Source of the DNA: Streptomyces buecherae
GTDB taxonomy: Bacteria > Actinomycetota > Actinomycetes > Streptomycetales > Streptomycetaceae
Length of the DNA stretch: 64,000 bases
Reading direction: 5' to 3'
NCBI RefSeq assembly: GCF_014295035.1
Contig: NZ_CP060404.1
Coordinates: 5,182,501-5,246,500 of the forward strand
Shown: one piece after another, positions 1 to 8,438 of the stretch
Position numbering within the stretch: position 1 is the first letter of the stretch
How the letters are laid out: the number at the start of each line of letters is the position of its first letter
Position numbers and translations under genes: made by a program
The notes under the pieces: generated by a model
Databases searched by the model: none
The model's input: the letters and a program-made list of their open reading frames with translations, nothing else
Told to the model about the DNA's origin: nothing

Positions 1-1
1 C

Positions 2-2140
2 GAGAACGCCGCCGCCGACGCGGCCAGCACGTTGCTGCCGCACGGGCCGCTGACCGTCGAGGGCATGGCCAGCGACCTGGTGGGACCGGTCGCCGCCGCG
101 TCGTTGCCGCGCGGCGGGGCCTGGCTGTTCGTGGAGGTGGGTGGCGACAGCCCGGAGCAGGCGCGGGCGCACGCCGGCGCGCTGCTGCGCGACGCGGCGG
201 CCGAGTGCACCGACAGCGCCGTCATCACCGACCCCGCCCACCAGCGCGCCCTGTGGCGCATCCGCGAGGACGCCTCCGGCACGGCCACCCGGATGTCGGA
301 TGGCACGGAGGCGTGGCCCGGGTGGGAGGACTGCGCGGTGCCGCCGGCCCGGCTCGGCGGCTACCTGCGGGACTTCCGCGCCCTGCTCGCCCAGCACGGG
401 CTGCGCGGCACGCCGTACGGGCACTTCGGGGACGGCTGCATCCACGTACGGATCGACTTCGACCTGTTGACCGAGCCCGGCATCGCGCGCTTCCGCGCCT
501 TCTCGTACGACCTGGCCGACCTCGTCGTCGCGCACGGGGGCTCGCTCTCCGGCGAGCACGGCGACGGGCAGGCGCGGGCCGAGTTGCTGCCGAAGATGTA
601 CGGGAGCGAACTCGTCCAACTCTTCGAGCGGTTCAAGGACCTGTGGGACCCGGCCGGCGGGATGAACCCGGGGATGCTGGCCAGGCCGCACCGGCTGGAC
701 GAGAACCTGCGGTTCGCCGTGTTGCCGCGCGAACCGGTGGACGTCGCGTTCGGCTACCCGGAGGACGGCGGCGACTTCTCCGCGGCGGTGCGGCGCTGCG
801 TGGGCGTGGCCAAGTGCCGTACGGCGTCCGTGAGCGGCGCCGGCGTGATGTGCCCCTCGTTCCGGGCCACCGGCGACGAGCGGCACTCGACCCGGGGCCG
901 GGCCAGGCTGTTGCACGAGATGCTCGCCGGCGAGGTCATCGCGGACGGCTGGCGCTCGACCGAGGTGCGCGACGCGCTCGACCTGTGCCTGTCCTGCAAG
1001 GGGTGCCGCACCGACTGCCCGGTGGGCGTGGACATGGCCACGTACAAGGCGGAGTTCCTGCACCACCACTACGCCGGCCGGCTACGGCCCGCCGCGCACT
1101 ACGCCATGGGCTGGCTGCCGGTGTGGCTGCGGGCCGCCGCCGCGCTCCGGCTGGCGCCGGTGGCGAACGCCGTGTCCCGGGTCGGGCCACTCGCCGCGCT
1201 GGCCAAGCGAGTTGGCGGCATCGCGCCCGAACGCGACCTGCCGGAACTGGCCGCCGAACCCTTCCCCCGCTGGTGGCGCGCCCGGGCCCGGCGACGGGCG
1301 GGCCGACCCGGAGTGCGGGACAGCGGCCGGGACCGGGGCCGCGGCCGGGATCGGGGCCGCAACCGGGACCGTGCCCAGGATCGGGCCCGGGGCCGCGACC
1401 GGCCCACCGTGGTGCTGTGGCCCGACACCTTCACCAGCTACCTCGCGCCGGGCGTCGGACGGGCCGCGGTCGCCGTCCTTGAGGACGCCGGGCTGCGGGT
1501 CGTCGTGCCGCCCACCGGGCCGGGCCGGCCGCTGTGCTGCGGGCTGACCTGGGTCTCCACCGGCCAGCTCGACCGGGCCAAGCAGGTGATGCGGCGAACC
1601 GTGGACGCGGTGGCCCCGGCTCTCGACGCGGGGTTGCCGCTGGTCGTCCTCGAACCGAGCTGCGCCGCGACACTCCGCGGCGACCTGCCCGAACTCCTCG
1701 GCCCCGACACGCCAGGCGCGGCCCGACTCGCCGCGTCGGTGCTCACCTTCGCGCAGGTCCTGGACCAGTACGCGCCGAACTGGCGCCCACCGCGCCTGGA
1801 CCGCCCCGTCGTCGGCCAGACCCACTGCCACCAGCACGCCGTGCTCGGCGACGCGGCCGAGCGCACGCTGCGCGAGCGGGCCGGGCTGACCGGCGAACTC
1901 AGCGGCGGCTGCTGCGGCCTCGCCGGCAACTTCGGCTTCGAGGCCGGGCACTACGAGGTCTCGGTGGCCTGCGCCGAGGAGACGCTGCTGCCCGCCGTAC
2001 GGGACCGGCCCGCCGGCGCCGAGGTGCTGGCGGACGGGTTCTCCTGCCGTACGCAACTCCACCAACTCGCCGGCCAGCGCGCCCGCCACCTGGCCGAGGT
2101 GCTGGCGGAGGCGCTGGCCGAACGGCGGGACGAAGAGTGA
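2..2140 (+). CDS. FAD-linked oxidase with Fe-S/CCG C-terminal module (5' partial)
   Basis: The reading frame is open at the window edge, so the N-terminal FAD-binding half lies upstream. About 230 visible residues match the C-terminal cap of FAD-linked oxidases (D-lactate/glycolate oxidase type; GxxSGEHGDG near residue 180 is the family signature). Cysteines follow for iron-sulfur binding (CVGVAKC...MCPS near 265-285 and CLSCKGCRTDCP near 328), then two CCG motifs (LCCGL near 511, GGCCGLAG near 636) of the cysteine-rich heterodisulfide-reductase-like domain. Known members oxidise 2-hydroxy acids and pass electrons to the respiratory chain; the substrate here is unknown. An Arg/Asp repeat linker of about 30 residues (nt ~1315-1400) between the Fe-S and CCG parts is unusual. 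Confidence 0.85.
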   Translation, partial: ENAAADAASTLLPHGPLTVEGMASDLVGPVAAASLPRGGAWLFVEVGGDSPEQARAHAGALLRDAAAECTDSAVITDPAHQRALWRIREDASGTATRMSDGTEAWPGWEDCAVPPARLGGYLRDFRALLAQHGLRGTPYGHFGDGCIHVRIDFDLLTEPGIARFRAFSYDLADLVVAHGGSLSGEHGDGQARAELLPKMYGSELVQLFERFKDLWDPAGGMNPGMLARPHRLDENLRFAVLPREPVDVAFGYPEDGGDFSAAVRRCVGVAKCRTASVSGAGVMCPSFRATGDERHSTRGRARLLHEMLAGEVIADGWRSTEVRDALDLCLSCKGCRTDCPVGVDMATYKAEFLHHHYAGRLRPAAHYAMGWLPVWLRAAAALRLAPVANAVSRVGPLAALAKRVGGIAPERDLPELAAEPFPRWWRARARRRAGRPGVRDSGRDRGRGRDRGRNRDRAQDRARGRDRPTVVLWPDTFTSYLAPGVGRAAVAVLEDAGLRVVVPPTGPGRPLCCGLTWVSTGQLDRAKQVMRRTVDAVAPALDAGLPLVVLEPSCAATLRGDLPELLGPDTPGAARLAASVLTFAQVLDQYAPNWRPPRLDRPVVGQTHCHQHAVLGDAAERTLRERAGLTGELSGGCCGLAGNFGFEAGHYEVSVACAEETLLPAVRDRPAGAEVLADGFSCRTQLHQLAGQRARHLAEVLAEALAERRDEE

Positions 2141-2164
2141 GCCGCCGCCCGTCCCGAACGGGGC

Positions 2165-2195
2165 TTGACTTCAACCGTGGTTGAACTTCGAGGAT
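2165..2195 (+). promoter_or_regulatory. MerR-type promoter with palindromic operator
   Basis: TTGACT (2165-2170) and GAGGAT (2190-2195, close to TAGGAT) are separated by 19 bp, the stretched spacing typical of MerR/SoxR-activated promoters. The spacer carries the perfect palindrome TTCAACCGTGGTTGAA (2170-2185). It drives the ABM gene 177 bp downstream. No MerR gene lies in the window, so the regulator is unknown. Confidence 0.65.
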
Positions 2196-2371
2196 GGACA
2201 CCATCCGCGCCGCGCCCCCGGCCCGCAGGCCAGCGCACGCGTGCGTCGCTCACGGCAGGGGACGGCAAGGGCGACGCCGCCCGGCGCCCGGGCCCGGGGC
2301 ACGGCGCGGACCGGCACGCATGCGCGGCGCGCACGCGCGTGCGCGCCGCCCGGACGACGAGGAGACCGGCG

Positions 2372-3283
2372 ATGACCGCAGAGGACCGTACGACCACGCC
2401 TACGAGGCCGGTCGGGGCGGCCGAGGCGCGCGAGGCGGCTGAACCGGCCGGCGGGCCGCCCGCCTATCCGGACGCCACCAGGGCCGACGCCGGCCTGGCC
2501 ACGTTCAGCACCTGGCGGGTGGGCACGCCCGAGCGGCAGCGCGCCGCCGTGGCTGCCATCGCCGCCACCTGGCAGCGACTGCCCTGGCCCACGCCCGAGC
2601 TGCTGGGATACAGCGTGTACACCGGCACCGACGGCGAGACGCTGTTGCACTACGCGCAGTGGACGAGTGAGGCGGCGCGCGAGGCGTACCTCCGGGCGGG
2701 GCGGCAGGCGGCGCACGCGGCCGAGATCGACGCCGCGGTGCCGGGCATCGAGCGCGACGGGGTGACGTCCTACCGCCTGTACCGCAGCGCCTTCACGCCG
2801 GGCGCGCGCGGCCCGCGGGCGCCGGCCGTCGGCTGCGCCATCGCCGTGACCATCGACTTCGACGGCCCGGACGAGGCGCGGCTGCGGCGCTGGGTGGACG
2901 GCTGGTTCGACGGGGACGAGCCGGAGGTCGACGACTTCGACGGGCTGCTCGCGGCGCACTTCCACGTGAGTACGGACGGCACGCGGGTGCTCAACTACGC
3001 GGAGTGGGTGAGCGCCCAGGCGCACATCGACGCGCTGGCCGCGATGCACCAGGACCACCCGGCCGACGACGCCGGCGAGGAGCCCGACGCCCACGAGGAG
3101 CCCGACGCCGGTCGGCCCGAGCCCGCCCAGGCCCCACGGGCCGCCGGTGACGGTGACAGCGACGGCGACGCAGACGACGACCAGTGGGAGAGCCAGTTGG
3201 CGTTCTCCGGCCTGAGGTCCACCAGCTTCCAGCGGTACCACCTGAGCTGGACCCGCACCGCCCCCCGCCCCGGCTCCGCCTGA
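2372..3283 (+). CDS. Antibiotic biosynthesis monooxygenase (ABM) domain protein, two domains
   Basis: 303 residues. Two dimeric alpha+beta barrel (ABM-like) modules are visible, roughly residues 45-130 (ending in LLHYAQWTS) and 150-230 (VLNYAEWVSAQAH); the paired Y-A-x-W motifs are typical of ABM repeats. Such proteins act as cofactor-free monooxygenases or as small stress or heme-related proteins; the substrate cannot be told. An Asp/Glu/Ala-rich low-complexity insert (~230-275) precedes the final WESQLAFSGLRSTSF segment. The ATG was chosen because GGAG lies 7-8 bases upstream; the frame stays open further 5' but overlaps the MerR-type promoter. The promoter suggests induction by a redox or small-molecule sensor. 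Confidence 0.7.
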   Translation: MTAEDRTTTPTRPVGAAEAREAAEPAGGPPAYPDATRADAGLATFSTWRVGTPERQRAAVAAIAATWQRLPWPTPELLGYSVYTGTDGETLLHYAQWTSEAAREAYLRAGRQAAHAAEIDAAVPGIERDGVTSYRLYRSAFTPGARGPRAPAVGCAIAVTIDFDGPDEARLRRWVDGWFDGDEPEVDDFDGLLAAHFHVSTDGTRVLNYAEWVSAQAHIDALAAMHQDHPADDAGEEPDAHEEPDAGRPEPAQAPRAAGDGDSDGDADDDQWESQLAFSGLRSTSFQRYHLSWTRTAPRPGSA

Positions 3284-3337
3284 GCCCCCGACGTACCCGT
3301 ACCCGTACGCGCCCTCGTACGCCCACCCCCACGTGCC

Positions 3338-3429
3338 CACGCGCCCGAGCGGACCGGGCGAACGAACAGCCCACGCGCCCGAACGGACCGGGCGCACGAA
3401 CAGCCCACGTCCGCGAACAGGCCGGGCAC
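3338..3429. repeat. 34-bp tandem repeat, 2.7 copies
   Basis: Units at 3338-3371 and 3372-3405 differ at two positions; a decayed third copy runs to 3429. The array sits between convergent genes and leads into the terminator hairpin. No coding role is seen. Confidence 0.7.
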
Positions 3430-3484
3430 ACCACCGGGCCGGGCGCGGCGGAGGTCGCCGGGCCCGGCCCGGTGGTGCGTGCCC
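3424..3484. terminator. Long hairpin between convergent genes
   Basis: Arms 3424-3444 and 3462-3484 pair over about 21 bp with one 2-nt bulge (GGGCAC..ACCACCGGGCCGGGC against its complement). It lies between the ABM gene and the oppositely oriented SulP gene and probably stops transcription from both sides. Confidence 0.6.
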
Positions 3485-3521
3485 CGTCCCCCTGGCGGGG
3501 GCGGGGCGGTCGGGGCGACGG

Positions 3522-5117
3522 TCAGGCGGTCACCCGCTCGCGTTCCTTCTCGGTGAGCCCGTCCGCCGGGGCGGGCGGCAGCGCGTCGGCCTCGGCCGTG
3601 GCGTCGGCGGTGGGGTCGGCCTTGGGGTCGGCCGGAGCCTTCGCCGCGCCGTCGACCCGCGCCTCGGCGGCGATCCGTACCGGCACCGTGCCCTCGTCGT
3701 TGTGCCGCTCGGCCCAACTGGTGAGGGCCGTGCTGCACGCGTGGTCGAGGTGGCGCAGGCCGGACAGGTCCAGCTCGATGGGCCGGTCGGCGGGCAGCCC
3801 CTCCAGCGTGTCGAGCATCTTCGGGAGCCGGAGGAACGTCGCGTTGCCGGTGAGGGAGACGCGGATGGTGCCGCTCGGCGTCTCCTTGACCGAGGTGTGG
3901 ATGTGCGAGGTCTCCCAGGCCGTCTTGATGATGGACAGTGCCAGGCCGATCAGCACGCCCTCGAACATGTTGACCGCCACGATGGATATGGCCGTGACGC
4001 CCAGGATGATCGCCTCACCCCGGTGCTTGCGCCACATCGGCACCAGGTGGCCCAGCGGCAGCAGCTTCCACCCCGCGTGCACCAGGACGCCGGCGAGGGC
4101 GGCGAGCGGGATGAGGCCGATGACGGCCGGCAGCAGCGCGGCGAACAGCAGCAGCCACACGCCGTGCAGCACCCGGGACGCCTTGGTGACGGCCCCGGCG
4201 TGCACGTTGGCCGAGCTGCGCACGATGACCGCGGTCATCGGCAGCGCGCCGAGCACGCCGCAGAGCGTGTTGCCCGCGCCCTGCGCCATCAGCTCCTTGT
4301 CGTAGTCGGTTCGCGGCCCGTCGTGCAGCCGGTCCACCGCCGCCGCGCTGAACAGGCTCTCGGCGGACGCGATGAGGGTGAAGGCCACGATGGTGCCGAT
4401 GAGCCCGACCTGGGCCAGGTCGTCGAAGTCGTCGCCGCCCGGCACGTTCACCGAGTCGAGCAGGCCCTGCACCTTGACCTTGGCGATCGACAGGTCGGCC
4501 AGCGCGGTCACGCCGGTGGCCAGCAGGACGGCGGCCAGCGCGCCGGGTACGACCCGTACCTTCGCGGGCAGGTACGGCCAGGTGGCGAGGATCGCCACGA
4601 CGCCGGCGCCGACCGCGAAGGCGATCAGCGCGTCGCCGCTCCCGGCGATGTCGCCGACCAGACCGGGCAGCCCGGTGATCTTGTCGAGGCCGGTCTTGGG
4701 CGCGGTGATGTCGCCCATCGCGTACAACTGGCCGGCGATGATGACCAGGCCGATGCCGGCGAGCATGCCCTCGACCACGGATATGGAGATGGCGCGGAAC
4801 CAGCGGCCGAACCCCAGTGCGCCGAGGGCGAGTTGGGCCAGTCCGCTGGCCAGCACGATGACGCCGAGGGCGCCGAGACCGTACGTCTCGACCGCCTCGT
4901 AGACGAGCACGGTCAGGCCCGCGGCCGGGCCGCTGACCTGGAGGCTGCTGCCGGGGAGCAGGCCGGTGACGATGCCGCCGACGATGCCCGTGATCAGCCC
5001 TACTTCGGCCGGCACGCCGGAGGCGACGGCGACGCCGACGCACAGGGGCAGGGCGACGAGGAAGACGACGAGTGAGGCGGCGAAGTCACGCCGCAGGGTG
5101 AGGGCGGTGGGGCGCAT
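3522..5117 (-). CDS. SulP-family inorganic anion transporter with STAS domain
   Basis: 531 residues. Multiple hydrophobic helices with the SulP core (FLVALPLCVGVAVASG at the N-terminus, GITGxVGG and SGPAAGLTVLV-type motifs) are followed by a C-terminal STAS domain (about 435-515). SulP proteins move sulfate, bicarbonate or related anions through the cytoplasmic membrane. It lies directly downstream of a beta-carbonic anhydrase on the same strand, as in other SulP/anhydrase pairs, which points to bicarbonate uptake. The ATG at 5117 has GAGG six bases upstream; an in-frame ATG at 5234 would add 39 Pro-rich residues but has no ribosome site. Substrate is inference. Confidence 0.85.
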   Translation of the reverse strand: MRPTALTLRRDFAASLVVFLVALPLCVGVAVASGVPAEVGLITGIVGGIVTGLLPGSSLQVSGPAAGLTVLVYEAVETYGLGALGVIVLASGLAQLALGALGFGRWFRAISISVVEGMLAGIGLVIIAGQLYAMGDITAPKTGLDKITGLPGLVGDIAGSGDALIAFAVGAGVVAILATWPYLPAKVRVVPGALAAVLLATGVTALADLSIAKVKVQGLLDSVNVPGGDDFDDLAQVGLIGTIVAFTLIASAESLFSAAAVDRLHDGPRTDYDKELMAQGAGNTLCGVLGALPMTAVIVRSSANVHAGAVTKASRVLHGVWLLLFAALLPAVIGLIPLAALAGVLVHAGWKLLPLGHLVPMWRKHRGEAIILGVTAISIVAVNMFEGVLIGLALSIIKTAWETSHIHTSVKETPSGTIRVSLTGNATFLRLPKMLDTLEGLPADRPIELDLSGLRHLDHACSTALTSWAERHNDEGTVPVRIAAEARVDGAAKAPADPKADPTADATAEADALPPAPADGLTEKERERVTA

Positions 5118-5240
5118 GGTGTCCTCGCGATGCGGTTTGCCGCGGCTCGGTGGCACGGGGCCGGGAGCCGCGGGCGGTCTGGGGGGCTGGGCGGAGTCGG
5201 ACGGTTCGACCGTCGGGTGAGCGTCGTCCGTCATCGGGGC

Positions 5241-5849
5241 TCACAGCGGGAGGAACGCGTCGTCGGCCGGCCGGTGTTCGAGCACGGCGCCGGTGTGCAC
5301 CTCGTAGAACCAGCCGTGCAGCCCGAGCGTGCCGGCGGCCAGCCGGCGCTCGACGCACGGGTAGCCGCGCAGTCGCTCCAACTGGGCCAGCACGTGCGCC
5401 TGGACCGGGAGCGCGACCTCCGGCCCGTGGTCGCCTGGCTCCAGCGGGCCCTCGGGCCCGGTGGGGGAGTGGGTGGCGTGCGCCAGCCAGTTGGAGACGG
5501 CCGGTACGGCGGTCAGGTCCTCGCCACGGACGAGCGCGCCGACGGCGCCGCAGTGCGAGTGGCCGCACACCACGATGTCCGCGACACCGAGCACCTCCAC
5601 CGCGTACTCGATGGTGGCGGTCTCGCCGCTGGGGTGCTCCGGGCGGTACGCGGGCACGATGTTGCCCGCCGTACGCAGCTCGAACAGCCCGCCCGGGCGC
5701 GCGCCGGTGATCAGCGTCGGGACGACGCGGGAGTCGGAGCAGGTGATGAACAGCGCCTCCGGCGACTGTCCGGCGGCCAGCGCCGCCAGGTCGGCGCGCT
5801 GGTGAAGCTGGTCACGAAAGGTACGGGCGTGGTCGATGAGGGATTTCAT
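5241..5849 (-). CDS. Beta-class carbonic anhydrase
   Basis: 202 residues. Zinc ligands and active-site residues are visible: CSDSR (Cys, Asp-Arg dyad) and HSHCG (His, Cys) about 60 residues apart, as in beta-carbonic anhydrases. It interconverts CO2 and bicarbonate in the cytoplasm. ATG at 5849 has a strong GGAGG eight bases upstream. The gene is first in a two-gene unit with the SulP transporter; together they would raise or buffer cellular bicarbonate for carboxylases, including the acyl-CoA carboxylase encoded a few kb away (inference). Confidence 0.92.
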   Translation of the reverse strand: MKSLIDHARTFRDQLHQRADLAALAAGQSPEALFITCSDSRVVPTLITGARPGGLFELRTAGNIVPAYRPEHPSGETATIEYAVEVLGVADIVVCGHSHCGAVGALVRGEDLTAVPAVSNWLAHATHSPTGPEGPLEPGDHGPEVALPVQAHVLAQLERLRGYPCVERRLAAGTLGLHGWFYEVHTGAVLEHRPADDAFLPL

Positions 5850-6295
5850 GTCAGTTGCCTCCTGCGCTGAAGGGGGGTGCGCATCGGTACGAACTGGCGT
5901 ATAGGGAACAGGGAGGGCCCAGGCGGAGCCGTCCCGAGCAGGGGAGAGGGTGGCCGCTCCTGACGGGCGGCCGACGCGCGGCCCATGGGGAACCACCGGT
6001 GTGGGGGCCGAGGTACGGCCATCGTCACCGGTCGGTGCCGCGCCCGGATGGGGCGCGCGGGAGTCACCGGGGGCACGCGGTGGCGTACCCGCGGCGTGGG
6101 CGGCGCGTCAGGGGTGTGTCGGATGCTCGGAAGGTCGCCAGGGGGCGGACCGCCGCTGAGGGCCGGGTCCGGACCGCTACGGCCGGAGTGCGGCCGGTCC
6201 GCGGTTCCACGGGGCACGACGGTGGGCCCGGCGCGGAGCGCGGCGTGGGTCCGGGCCGGGCGTGGGCGCCGGTCCGGTGCTCTTACGCGGCCATC
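5850..6295. other. Intergenic stretch, no gene seen
   Basis: About 445 bases upstream of the carbonic anhydrase, G-rich on the + strand. It should hold the promoter of the anhydrase/SulP unit. Open frames here lack ribosome sites and coding character. Confidence 0.5.
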
Positions 6296-6691
6296 TCAGC
6301 AGCGAAAGACCTGGAGCATGACGGGCAGAGCCGCCCCGCGTTCTCGGTGTTGCCCGAGCGACGCGCAGTCGGGGCCGCCCGGCCCTGGGGCGCCACACGC
6401 GCGCGCGGCGTGCGTGACGGGCGTCGAGCTGCACGGCCGGGAGGTTGGCGGCGCGGTCTGGGTCGTGCCGTAGCGGCCCGACGACGATGACCGAGCGGGC
6501 AACTCCTCGCCCTGCCGGGGCTGCCGTGGAGAGTCCTCACACAGCCTGATGGTCTCCGCCGCCTGGCCGGCGCTGTACGAACCGGCGGGGGCGGGGGCGG
6601 CGGCCTGCGCGGTCGGAACGCTCAACAGCACGGCCAGCATGGCGCCGATCACGGCTGCCAGCAGGCTGAGTGCCGCCCGTTTCCGTACCAC
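6296..6691 (-). CDS. Small secreted protein, unknown function
   Basis: 131 residues. A GTG start with GAGG about nine bases upstream gives a clear Sec signal peptide: MVRKRA, a hydrophobic stretch of ~18 residues, and a VPTAQA|A cleavage site near residue 30. The mature part begins APAPAGSYSAGQAAETIRLC and holds four or more cysteines (C near 47, 77, 90, 100), then becomes Arg/Pro/Gly-rich. The tail composition is odd, so an old frameshift after about residue 55 is possible. I do not recognise a family. Confidence 0.5.
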   Translation of the reverse strand: MVRKRAALSLLAAVIGAMLAVLLSVPTAQAAAPAPAGSYSAGQAAETIRLCEDSPRQPRQGEELPARSSSSGRYGTTQTAPPTSRPCSSTPVTHAARACGAPGPGGPDCASLGQHRERGAALPVMLQVFRC

Positions 6692-7544
6692 CGCACCGCC
6701 CTCGTCCGAGAGTTCAGGAGACCTGGAGAAAACACCCGCTGAGTAAGGGGTGTCCCTGGCTCGCACCCAGGACTTTCAGCGTATAACCCGATGACTGCGC
6801 ACGCGCGCGCGCCGAAGTAAACGTCTGGTTTCCGAGCTGTGGAGAGCGGCCGATATGCGGTTTCGGACGGCCGCTATGACCTGCGCGTATGGCCTGGAAG
6901 GTGACCCAACTAGCTACAAAAGGCGGCAAGTTGCCGACCGTGGAGCGTCACCTGGGACGGCCGACAGCCACTGTGACCTCGCCCACCTGGTCTTATCTGG
7001 CCACCGAGTTCGCCCGAATCCTTTCGCTGACGCGCCGCTGTAGGCCGATAGGGGGTGCGATAGGGGCCGGTGGGGGCGTGCGCGGCGCGTGTGACTCGAA
7101 GAAAATAATGCAATCACGCTTGCTTGTTTATGCCGACGCTGTCACTCTCGTTCTCGGCGCCGGGCACATGGCCCCGGCGCTCGTCGCGCGGCGTGCCCAC
7201 AGTCGCGCCGGCGATCCCCAACGCCCGTTGTCCGCCTGGCCCGTGACCGTTCCCATCCGCTTGTGCACCGCTTCCGAGCCGTTGCGATCCGGACCCGAGC
7301 CGTACTGGTTCGATCCCGATCCGTTCTGGCGCGTACCTGAGCGATGCCGCCCGCCCCCCCCCGCGCGGCCACGCTCCGGCCGCTGCCTGGACCGGGCCGG
7401 CGCGCTGTCCGAACGGGCCGTTCCGCCGGTGGGCGCGAGCGGCCCGGACATCGCGACGAGCACCACCGGAAGAAGGCACCCGAGCAGCACCCCAGCAGCA
7501 CCCGAACAGCACCCGAGGAGCACCCGAGGAGATGGGGAGCGCAC
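6692..7544. other. Long intergenic region with a less GC-rich core
   Basis: About 850 bases with no convincing gene. The core around 6770-7140 is visibly more AT-rich than its surroundings (stretches such as GAAAATAATGCAATCACG at ~7100). 7240-7340 carries diffuse repeats of CCGATCC/CCGTACTGG type. The promoter of the catabolic operon should lie here. 6787-6810 has alternating GC dinucleotides. Confidence 0.4.
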
Positions 7545-8438
7545 ATGGCCGACACCGCCGCCCTGCTCGATGACCTACGGGCCGAGGGCGACGACCTGGA
7601 CGCGCTGGTCGCCGGGCTCGACCCCAGCCAGTGGGCCCGGCCGACGCCCGCCGTCGGCTGGACCATCGCGCACCAGATCGCCCACCTGGCCTGGACCGAC
7701 GCGCGGGCGAGCGAGGCCGCGTCGGCGCCGGAGGTGTTCGCGCGGGAGGTCGAGAAGGCCGCCGCCGCGCCGGAGCGCTTCGTCGACGAGGGCGCGGCGG
7801 CCGGCGCGCTGGAACCGCCGGCCACCCTCCTCGCCCGCTGGCGCGCCGGCCGCGCCGCGCTCAGCGAACTCCTCGCCGCGCGGCCCGAGGGCGCGAAGCT
7901 GCCGTGGTACGGGCCGCCGATGGGCGTCGCCTCGATGGCGACCGCCCGGCTGATGGAGACCTGGGCGCACGGGCAGGACGTGGCGGACGCGCTCGGCGTG
8001 CACCGCACACCCACCGCGCGGCTGCGGCACATCGCCCACATCGGCGTACGGGCGCGCGACTACGCCTATGCGATCAATCAACTCGGCCCACCGAAAGAAG
8101 AGTTCAGGGTGGAGCTGGTGGCCCCCGACGGGGCGCTGTGGACGTACGGGCCGCCCGAGGCGTCCCAGCGCGTCAGCGGGCCCGCGCTGGACTTCTGCCT
8201 GCTCGTCACGCAGCGCGCGCACCGCGACGACCTAGCCCTACGGGTGGACGGCGGCGAGGCCAGGCGCTGGCTCGGCATCGCCCAGGCGTTCGCCGGCCCG
8301 CCGGGCGCGGGCCGCCCCGCCGGAAGCCTGGCCGGCGCCGCCGTGGCCGCCGCGCACGCGGCGGTGTCTCCGACCGCCGACAGCGACGGGCCCGGCGCGG
8401 GCCGCTGCCGAACCAAGCGGCGCGGAGGCGAGGCATGA
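7545..8438 (+). CDS. TIGR03084-family metal-binding protein (mycothiol-dependent isomerase-like fold)
   Basis: 297 residues. The N-terminal DinB/MDMPI-type four-helix bundle shows the expected histidine ligands (AHQIAHLAW near 45, ETWAHGQDVAD near 140, HIAHIGVR near 165). The C-terminal part follows the TIGR03084 pattern. Members sit next to acyclic terpene or branched acyl-CoA catabolic genes; no reaction is established. ATG has GGGGAG about six bases upstream. The gene overlaps the next by four bases (ATGA), so it is translationally coupled and first in the Atu-like operon. The last ~30 residues are a low-complexity tail. Confidence 0.8.
   Translation: MADTAALLDDLRAEGDDLDALVAGLDPSQWARPTPAVGWTIAHQIAHLAWTDARASEAASAPEVFAREVEKAAAAPERFVDEGAAAGALEPPATLLARWRAGRAALSELLAARPEGAKLPWYGPPMGVASMATARLMETWAHGQDVADALGVHRTPTARLRHIAHIGVRARDYAYAINQLGPPKEEFRVELVAPDGALWTYGPPEASQRVSGPALDFCLLVTQRAHRDDLALRVDGGEARRWLGIAQAFAGPPGAGRPAGSLAGAAVAAAHAAVSPTADSDGPGAGRCRTKRRGGEA

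Noticed and set aside
205..1482. Large Arg/Pro/Gly-rich frames overlapping conserved genes throughout
   Set aside because: Typical shadow frames of very high GC DNA; no domain motifs or ribosome sites, and each overlaps a gene with clear family motifs.
3522..5234. SulP start at ATG 5234
   Set aside because: No ribosome site; ATG 5117 has GAGG at good spacing and starts just before the first transmembrane segment. Kept only as an alternative.
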